From Candidatus Colenecus caballi (lineage in GTDB: Bacteria; Bacteroidota; Bacteroidia; Bacteroidales; Bacteroidaceae), in the NCBI GenBank assembly GCA_018065615.1, contig JAGHSY010000001.1:1-42429 (forward strand): DNA of 42,429 nucleotides. Direction: 5' to 3'. Positions within the stretch are counted from its first letter, which is position 1, and each line of letters starts with the position of its first letter. The translations under genes were made by a program, and so were the position numbers. Shown here piece by piece: positions 37,563 through 42,429 of the stretch. The notes under the pieces were generated by a model. The model made no database searches. It was not told the origin of the DNA and saw only the letters and a list, made by a program, of their open reading frames with translations.

Positions 37563-38528
37563 ATGAAAAAAACAAGTACAGCGGTTGAAAGACCGCATGA
37601 TGAAGACATCCGATTCATTGATCTCCGTGTTGATTTCGCATTCAAGCGGGTTTTTGCAACTCCAGGAAACGAAGAACTGCTTAAGATGCTCGTTGACAGC
37701 ATACTGCCAGATCTCCACATTCAGGCTCTGACTCTGAGTAATCAAGAGAACATGGATGACAGCCCCAATGGCAGGAAGACTGTCTTTGACATCAAGGCTA
37801 CAACAGAAAATGGAAGGACTATTGTCATTGAGATGCAACTGGCTGAGAAGAAGGACTTCAATGACCGTCTTGTCTATTACTCGACCTATCCCATACGCGA
37901 GCAGGTGCGTGGCGGTTCACACAATTACACACTGACGCCTCTCTACATCATTGCCATTATGGACTTCATCATGGACGGTACAAGAACAACCGGCAATGTA
38001 ATCAACAGTTTCTGTATACGAAATGACGATGACAGCAACAGACTTCTCACAGACAATGTCCACTTTGTGACGGTGGAACTGCCAAAGTTCTGCAAGGATG
38101 TCCGTAACCTTGAGACTAATACAGACCGCATGATATGGCTATTGCGCAACATGGGCTCACTCAAATCAGTCCCGGAAGAATTCCATGGTAAAGATTTGGA
38201 AAAACTGTTTGATATATCTAACTTTACTGCCATGACGTACGAAGAGCAGATGGAATACCTCAGCAAGTTCCACGCAGAACTTGACCGCCGCAGCGAACTT
38301 GAGACTGCCATTGAGAAGGGCCTGAAGCTTGGCATGACCAAAGGTGTTGAGGAAGGACGCGCCAAAGGGCTGGCTGAAGGACGCGCTGAAGGACGCGCTG
38401 AAGGACGGGCCGAAGGACGGGCCGAAGCCAACATCGAAACAGCAAGAAAGTTAAAGGAAGCCGGTGCCGACATCAGTCTCATCAGTCAGTGTACGGGACT
38501 GTCCATTGAAAAAGTCGCATCTCTGTAA
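37563..38528 (+). CDS. Rpn/PD-(D/E)XK nuclease-family protein (annotated often as putative transposase)
   Basis: The 321-residue protein fits the PDDEXK_2/Rpn family. It has an N-terminal DLRVDFAFKRVFATPGNEELLKMLVDSILP segment (given here as DLRVDFAFKRVF) and a catalytic-type FDIKATTENGRTIVIEMQ with Asp, Glu and Gln as the metal/active residues. Family members can promote recombination or act as toxins, and the function here is not known. The C-terminal part has tandem AEGR repeats before a helical tail (ADISLISQCTGLSIEKVASL). It is monocistronic between the mutB terminator and topB. Confidence 0.83.
   Translation: MKKTSTAVERPHDEDIRFIDLRVDFAFKRVFATPGNEELLKMLVDSILPDLHIQALTLSNQENMDDSPNGRKTVFDIKATTENGRTIVIEMQLAEKKDFNDRLVYYSTYPIREQVRGGSHNYTLTPLYIIAIMDFIMDGTRTTGNVINSFCIRNDDDSNRLLTDNVHFVTVELPKFCKDVRNLETNTDRMIWLLRNMGSLKSVPEEFHGKDLEKLFDISNFTAMTYEEQMEYLSKFHAELDRRSELETAIEKGLKLGMTKGVEEGRAKGLAEGRAEGRAEGRAEGRAEANIETARKLKEAGADISLISQCTGLSIEKVASL
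38373..38420 (+). repeat. Four in-frame 12-bp tandem repeats in the Rpn-type gene
   Basis: Units GCTGAAGGACGC, GCTGAAGGACGC, GCTGAAGGACGG and GCCGAAGGACGG encode AEGR four times. A partial fifth unit (GCCGAAG) and related upstream codons (VEEGRAKGL) extend it. Units of 12 bases change length without frameshift, so copy number could vary between strains. Confidence 0.9.
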
Positions 38529-38591
38529 CCGCCGCACAAGAACCATTATCATTTATCAGGTGGTGACCATGAATGACCGCCACCTTTTATG

Positions 38592-38599
38592 TATATTTG
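38592..38599 (+). promoter_or_regulatory. -7 box of topB
   Basis: TATATTTG matches TAnnTTTG and ends 7 bases before the ATG at 38607. An in-frame ATG at 38589 lies inside this promoter region and is therefore rejected as the start. Confidence 0.55.
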
Positions 38600-38606
38600 C
38601 ACTACC

Positions 38607-40433
38607 ATGATTGTATGCATAGCTGAAAAGCCCAGTGTGGCAAAGGAAATTGCCGATGTTATTGGCGCAACGTCACGCCATGACGGCTATTATGAAGGGA
38701 ACAATTATCAGGTTACCTGGACATTCGGTCACCTTTGTACCCTGAAAGAGCCACATGACTACACAGACAGCTGGAAAAGCTGGAGTCTGGGCAGTCTGCC
38801 CATGATACCGCCCCGTTTCGGCATCAAGCTCATTGATGACAAGGGCATTGAAAGGCAGTTCAGAATCATAGAATCACTCATGCAGAAGGCCGATGGCATA
38901 GTCAACTGCGGTGATGCCGGCCAGGAGGGCGAGCTCATTCAGCGGTGGGTCATGCAGAAGGCCGGAGCCACCTGCCCGGTCAGACGTCTCTGGGTGTCAT
39001 CGCTGACAGAAGAGGCCATACGTGAAGGCTTTGCGCACCTGCAGGACCAGTCCGCCTACAAGTCACTCTATGAGGCAGGCCTGTGCCGCGCCATAGGTGA
39101 CTGGCTGCTTGGCATGAACGCCACCCGCCTCTACACCATAAAGTACCGCAGCGGCAGCAGCCGTCAGGTCCTGTCCATCGGACGTGTACAGACACCCACC
39201 CTTGCACTGGTTGTAAACCGCCAGAAGGAGATTGATGGCTTCAAGCCCGAGCAGTACTGGGAGCTCAAGACCACATACCGCGACACCGTATTTGCCTGCA
39301 CCAAAGGCAAGCTTTCCAACAGGCAGGACGGTCTGGCAATGATTGATTCAATCAAAGACCTGCCGTTTGAAATCACTGACGTGACCCGCAAGGAAGGCAA
39401 GGAAGCGGCCCCGCGCCTGTTTGACCTGACATCTCTCCAGGTGGAATGCAACCGCAAGTACAGCATGTCGGCCGATGACACGCTCAAGACCATACAGTCG
39501 CTCTACGAAAAGAAAATCACCACATACCCGCGCGTTGACACCACGTTCCTGAGTGATGACATCTACCCCAAGTGCCCCGGCATACTGAAAGGGCTCAAGG
39601 ACTATGCGCAGTTCACGGCCCCGCTTGAAAACATCAGACTGCCCAAGACAAAGAAGGTGTTTGACAACAGCAAGGTAACCGACCACCATGCCATAATACC
39701 CACAGGCGTCACTCCCGGCAACCTGTCACAATTTGAGCGTCAGGTCTTTGACCTTGTGGCGCGCCGCTTCATTGCCGTCTTCTACCCCGACTGCCTGTAC
39801 GCCACCACCACCGTCATGGGCAAGGTTGAAAAGATCGAGTTCAAGGCCACCGGCCGCGAGATACTCAAACCCGGATGGCGCGTCCTGTTTGAAAAGGAGA
39901 AGTCCGATGAAAAACCCGATGATGACGAGCGCGTCCTGCCAACCTTCAACATAGGTGAGAGTGGACCGCACCTGCCCGAACTTCAGGAAAAGTGGACCCA
40001 GCCACCCAAGCCCTACACTGAGGCCACGCTGCTGCGCGCCATGGAAACCGCCGGCAAGCTGGTCGAGAACGAAGAGCTGCGTGACGCCCTTAAGGAGAAC
40101 GGGATAGGCCGTCCGTCAACCCGCGCTGCCATAATTGAGACGCTGTACAAGCGCCAGTACATGCGCAAGGAAAAGAAGAACCTGTACCCCACTCCAATGG
40201 GCACCAGCCTTATCGACCTTATCCATGAGGAACTGCTCAAGAGCGCCGAACTGACCGGCATCTGGGAAAAGCGCCTGCGTGAGATTGAGCGCGGCAAGTA
40301 CCAGCCCGCCCAGTTCATTGACGAACTCAAGCAGATGGTCACCACCCTGGTCCACGACGTCCTTGCCGACAACACCGGCGGTACCATCCCCATGGGGTCA
40401 GACCCGGCTGCAGCAAGGGGAACACGCCCTTGA
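38607..40433 (+). CDS. topB: DNA topoisomerase III (type IA)
   Basis: The ~608-residue enzyme has the type IA order: an N-terminal Toprim domain (MIVCIAEKPSVAKEIADVIG, CGDAGQEGEL), followed by the core with RAIGDWLLGMNATRLYT and VGRVQTPTLALV. The active-site tyrosine is Tyr307 in ITTYPRVDT, which forms the transient phosphotyrosine bond when one strand is cut. GRPSTRAAIIETLYKRQY is also present. No C-terminal zinc fingers are seen, so it looks short at the end compared with longer TopB forms. Topoisomerase III resolves intertwined strands at replication and recombination. It is followed by repeat copy D. Confidence 0.92.
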   Translation: MIVCIAEKPSVAKEIADVIGATSRHDGYYEGNNYQVTWTFGHLCTLKEPHDYTDSWKSWSLGSLPMIPPRFGIKLIDDKGIERQFRIIESLMQKADGIVNCGDAGQEGELIQRWVMQKAGATCPVRRLWVSSLTEEAIREGFAHLQDQSAYKSLYEAGLCRAIGDWLLGMNATRLYTIKYRSGSSRQVLSIGRVQTPTLALVVNRQKEIDGFKPEQYWELKTTYRDTVFACTKGKLSNRQDGLAMIDSIKDLPFEITDVTRKEGKEAAPRLFDLTSLQVECNRKYSMSADDTLKTIQSLYEKKITTYPRVDTTFLSDDIYPKCPGILKGLKDYAQFTAPLENIRLPKTKKVFDNSKVTDHHAIIPTGVTPGNLSQFERQVFDLVARRFIAVFYPDCLYATTTVMGKVEKIEFKATGREILKPGWRVLFEKEKSDEKPDDDERVLPTFNIGESGPHLPELQEKWTQPPKPYTEATLLRAMETAGKLVENEELRDALKENGIGRPSTRAAIIETLYKRQYMRKEKKNLYPTPMGTSLIDLIHEELLKSAELTGIWEKRLREIERGKYQPAQFIDELKQMVTTLVHDVLADNTGGTIPMGSDPAAARGTRP

Positions 40434-40499
40434 ACGCCGCAGCCGCCATTCTTTTCACGATTGGTCTTGCTGTAAAGCCAATACTTGTACAGGGGATTA

Positions 40500-40647
40500 T
40501 TCCGCCTAGCATGGTAACACCGACCTCAGTTACAGCACCTTCTGGAACGGGTCAGTGTTACCGAACGGTTCAAAAACAGCCTTTGAGTAACACCGCCCCC
40601 TGCTACAAGCCTCCTTGAGCCACTTGGTGTTACCGGCTTTGGCAGAA
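40500..40647 (+). repeat. 147-bp-type structured repeat, copy D (148 bp)
   Basis: The most diverged copy. Ends are TTCCGCCTAG (40500-40509) and TTTGGCAGAA (40638-40647). Hairpin I feet GTAACACCGACC (40514-40525 region) pair with GGTCAGTGTTAC (40550-40561), with one mismatch. The 7th stem pair is C-G here but G-C in copy B, which is a compensatory change. Hairpin II feet GTAACACC/GGTGTTAC are longer than in B. It lies in the convergent gap between topB and the beta-barrel gene. Confidence 0.82.
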
Positions 40648-40708
40648 GCCGGCCATGGTCCTGCAGCAATATGGCATCGGGGTTTTCCAATAACCCTCAA
40701 ATCGGAGT

Positions 40709-41389
40709 TCAGAACCGATATACTATTGTTGTCGAAATATTGTTAATGTTCAGAATTGATGAAAAGTAGTTGCTCCAACCGCCTTCCTGGTCATGCCAGA
40801 CAAGACCGGCATCAAAGAATGAAAACTGGAACTGGAAATGTTCATTGACCTTGTATTCCACAGCAAGCGGAGACAAACATCCAAATACTATATGTGAATT
40901 GACACCGACTGCATAGGAACCGTTGAACTCGATCTCAGCTGGGGAGACTCCTTCTGCACCGTATCCTATACCAAACGTAGGAATCCATCTCAACCGGTTG
41001 GTCAATTCTTCTGTCCAGACAAGATTCAGCTGGAAAAAGCCGCCACTTGTGCTTTGATTCATTTTCTTATAATAGTCATCGTATGCGATGGAATTGCGGC
41101 TGTATCCTATTCCAAATTCAATGCGGTTGAATCCGTTTTCTTTGAATTCATAACCAAAGCCCAAGCCGAAACCACCCTGAAATTGTGTACTCAATATGGT
41201 TTCGCGTCTTGGTGACGAAAAAAGATGCACTTCGGGTTCCTCCATAATATGCATTATTTCCGGGTACTGTTTCACACAATTTATGTCCCCCTCAACAAAG
41301 GTATAAAATCTGTGTGCTCCGTCCTTAGCTGAAACTGATACGGAGAAGAAACATAGCGCAACAAGAATTGATAGTTTGAATGTTTTCAT
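40709..41389 (-). CDS. Outer-membrane beta-barrel-like protein, unknown function
   Basis: The 226-residue product has a signal peptide (to VSVSA, ~21). It continues with alternating strand-like segments (FGLGFGYEFKENGFNRIEFGIGYS, shown in part: FGLGFGYEF) and ends in the terminal STTIVYRF, an aromatic C-terminus typical of outer-membrane barrels. No specific family is recognised. It is AT-richer than the metabolic genes and is preceded by a ~314-base AT-rich gap. Confidence 0.6.
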   Translation of the reverse strand: MKTFKLSILVALCFFSVSVSAKDGAHRFYTFVEGDINCVKQYPEIMHIMEEPEVHLFSSPRRETILSTQFQGGFGLGFGYEFKENGFNRIEFGIGYSRNSIAYDDYYKKMNQSTSGGFFQLNLVWTEELTNRLRWIPTFGIGYGAEGVSPAEIEFNGSYAVGVNSHIVFGCLSPLAVEYKVNEHFQFQFSFFDAGLVWHDQEGGWSNYFSSILNINNISTTIVYRF

Positions 41390-41703
41390 TTTCTATACGT
41401 ATTTTAAGTTATTTATCTGAAAATATGATTTCGGTAAATTTTGGCTATATATTTTGCCGAATAACAGCAAACAAAATCCAGCTGTATATATAAATCTATT
41501 CATTTGCAAAATAGCTTAAGCCTAACTAAGTGATCTCCCAACAATAACTTGAACTTTTTCATCATCTTTTTGGTCCATATTCTCCTTCTCATCGGTCATA
41601 TAGCTCGGCTATACTCCCTCTTCGAAGAATAATCTGTCCTCAAAAATATTTCGAAAACTGTTCAACTTATTTTTTTACGCTTACTAAACAGTTCGTTTTT
41701 GGA
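41390..41703. other. AT-rich intergenic region
   Basis: No gene is seen. A small hairpin TATAGC-TCG-GCTATA lies at 41599-41613. No clean TAnnTTTG box for the barrel gene was found. The composition matches the flanking AT-rich genes. Confidence 0.4.
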
Positions 41704-42252
41704 TTAGTTATTATTCTTTTCTAACAAATGGCCGACCCTCCTTTCAAATCTTGAAGGCTTAATTCCTTTAGTATATATTCCAAAACATTTTTGAAATAAC
41801 CACTCCATCTTTGTAAAAGTTCCTTGAACCTTACCATCAATTATAATAAAAAAGAGATCATAGCATTCCTGATTATTCTCATTTTTGTAAAAGGAGCAAT
41901 AGAATTCCTCATCCCGCAATGGATTATCCAATATAAAGAACCAAGAATAATAATCCCCATTATCATACCTTATTGTATCAGGATATAGAATAATGGTATC
42001 GTTTAAGCCTAATCCAAAATCCTCCAACACATTTACCCTAATAGAATAAACATTAAAAGTTGAATATTTTTCATGATATGTCTTACATATATCATATCCT
42101 ACAATCACACCTTTAACAAGATAATCAGATGTGAAGTTTCTAAAATAAGGAAGTGGACGTCCTGGAATAGCACATGGTGTCCCAAATTGGGCACAAGCCA
42201 CCTGTTCTATAAACAAAATGCAAAATAACAAACTGATTCTAACATGTTTCAT
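41704..42252 (-). CDS. Secreted hypothetical protein
   Basis: The 182-residue product has an N-terminal signal-like hydrophobic stretch (ISLLFCILFIEQVACA) and a body with no recognised family, rich in aromatic and acidic residues (YYSWFFILDNPLRDEEFYC). It is AT-rich and codon use is unlike the operons to the left, which could mean transfer. Neighbouring context gives no function. Confidence 0.55.
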   Translation of the reverse strand: MKHVRISLLFCILFIEQVACAQFGTPCAIPGRPLPYFRNFTSDYLVKGVIVGYDICKTYHEKYSTFNVYSIRVNVLEDFGLGLNDTIILYPDTIRYDNGDYYSWFFILDNPLRDEEFYCSFYKNENNQECYDLFFIIIDGKVQGTFTKMEWLFQKCFGIYTKGIKPSRFERRVGHLLEKNNN

Positions 42253-42328
42253 AGATCAATATTAATAGCGTCGATATATTCCCAAATCATTCATTGTTGC
42301 AATATTCCTACGATAGTAAGAATTTCCG

Positions 42329-42429
42329 GTGACCAGCGTCTTCAACATCACAGATGAGGAAATCTACGACGCTGTAATCAATCAATCTGAAGAGCTTGCC
42401 CATATTTGTGAAATTTATCGGCTAAAAAT
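42329..42429 (+). CDS. Possible partial coding region at the window edge
   Basis: From a GTG at 42329 the frame is open to the window end and reads VTSVFNITDEEIYDAVINQS and onward, with natural-looking composition. Stops (TAG, TAA) lie just upstream. It is too short to name, and the start is not decided by an RBS or promoter. Confidence 0.25.
   Translation, partial: MTSVFNITDEEIYDAVINQSEELAHICEIYRLK

Noticed and set aside
38373..38420. CRISPR-like short repeats
   Set aside because: They are 12-bp coding units without spacers and lie inside a conserved frame.
38589..38606. Earlier ATG start for topB
   Set aside because: It lies in the promoter box; the ATG at 38607 begins the conserved MIVCIAEKPS N-terminus.

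Overview
The window looks like a chromosomal segment of a gut-type Bacteroidales bacterium, probably near Prevotellaceae, although the genus cannot be fixed from sequence alone. The evidence is promoters of the Bacteroidetes type (-7 box TAnnTTTG, in places with a TTTG or TTG about 20 bases upstream), adjacent mutA/mutB genes for the succinate-propionate pathway, a FimB/Mfa2-type fimbrial anchor lipoprotein, a DUF5715 protein, MG2-type and beta-barrel envelope proteins, and a Mrp ATPase without the usual CxxC. GC content is moderate, and the last ~1 kb is clearly more AT-rich.

Layout. 1-938: end of a Fic/HTH gene with a frameshift. 979-4639: pnuC, radA and a COG2509 flavoprotein, tightly packed. 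4644-5462: an outer-membrane barrel. 5614-6903: hom, sharing a bidirectional terminator with the opposing ilvE-trmB-mrp operon (9862-6950). 9924-11976: a DUF5715 membrane protein and a FimB-like lipoprotein. 12061-17147: a small hemicellulose/pectin side-chain cluster of two CBM48-CE1-type esterases, a lipoprotein and a GH43 enzyme, with terminators and one good promoter. 17559-22476: a minus-strand operon (CPA antiporter, mnmA, xseA, xseB, M48 lipoprotein). 22579-25071: MATE, a cytidylate-kinase-like protein and a phosphoesterase. 25156-27188: a Spy-like glycine-rich protein, then an HUH transposase-like gene bracketed by two repeat copies. 27225-28821: an HPrK-like / S26-like / PqqD-like cassette. 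28886-33160: an MG2-type envelope protein and an AspT/YidE transporter. 33393-37411: mutA-mutB. 37563-40433: a PD-(D/E)XK Rpn-type nuclease and topB. 40500-42429: the fourth repeat copy, another beta-barrel protein and AT-rich unknown genes.

The most notable find is a dispersed, structured repeat of 147-148 bases, present four times in intergenic DNA (17194-17340 inverted; 25808-25954; 27042-27188; 40500-40647). Each copy has inverted ends (TTYYGCCAAG-like against its complement) enclosing two hairpins whose feet are GTAAC/GTTAC. Some base-paired positions co-vary between copies. Two of the copies directly bracket a gene for a protein with an HPH (HUH-type) motif, a candidate catalytic Tyr and a C-terminal HTH, which resembles a REP-associated tyrosine transposase (RAYT). 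I interpret this as a Bacteroidales counterpart of the REP/BIME-RAYT system. A second theme is Gly/Phe/Gln/Pro-rich low-complexity segments in five secreted proteins of at least four unrelated or only partly related families.
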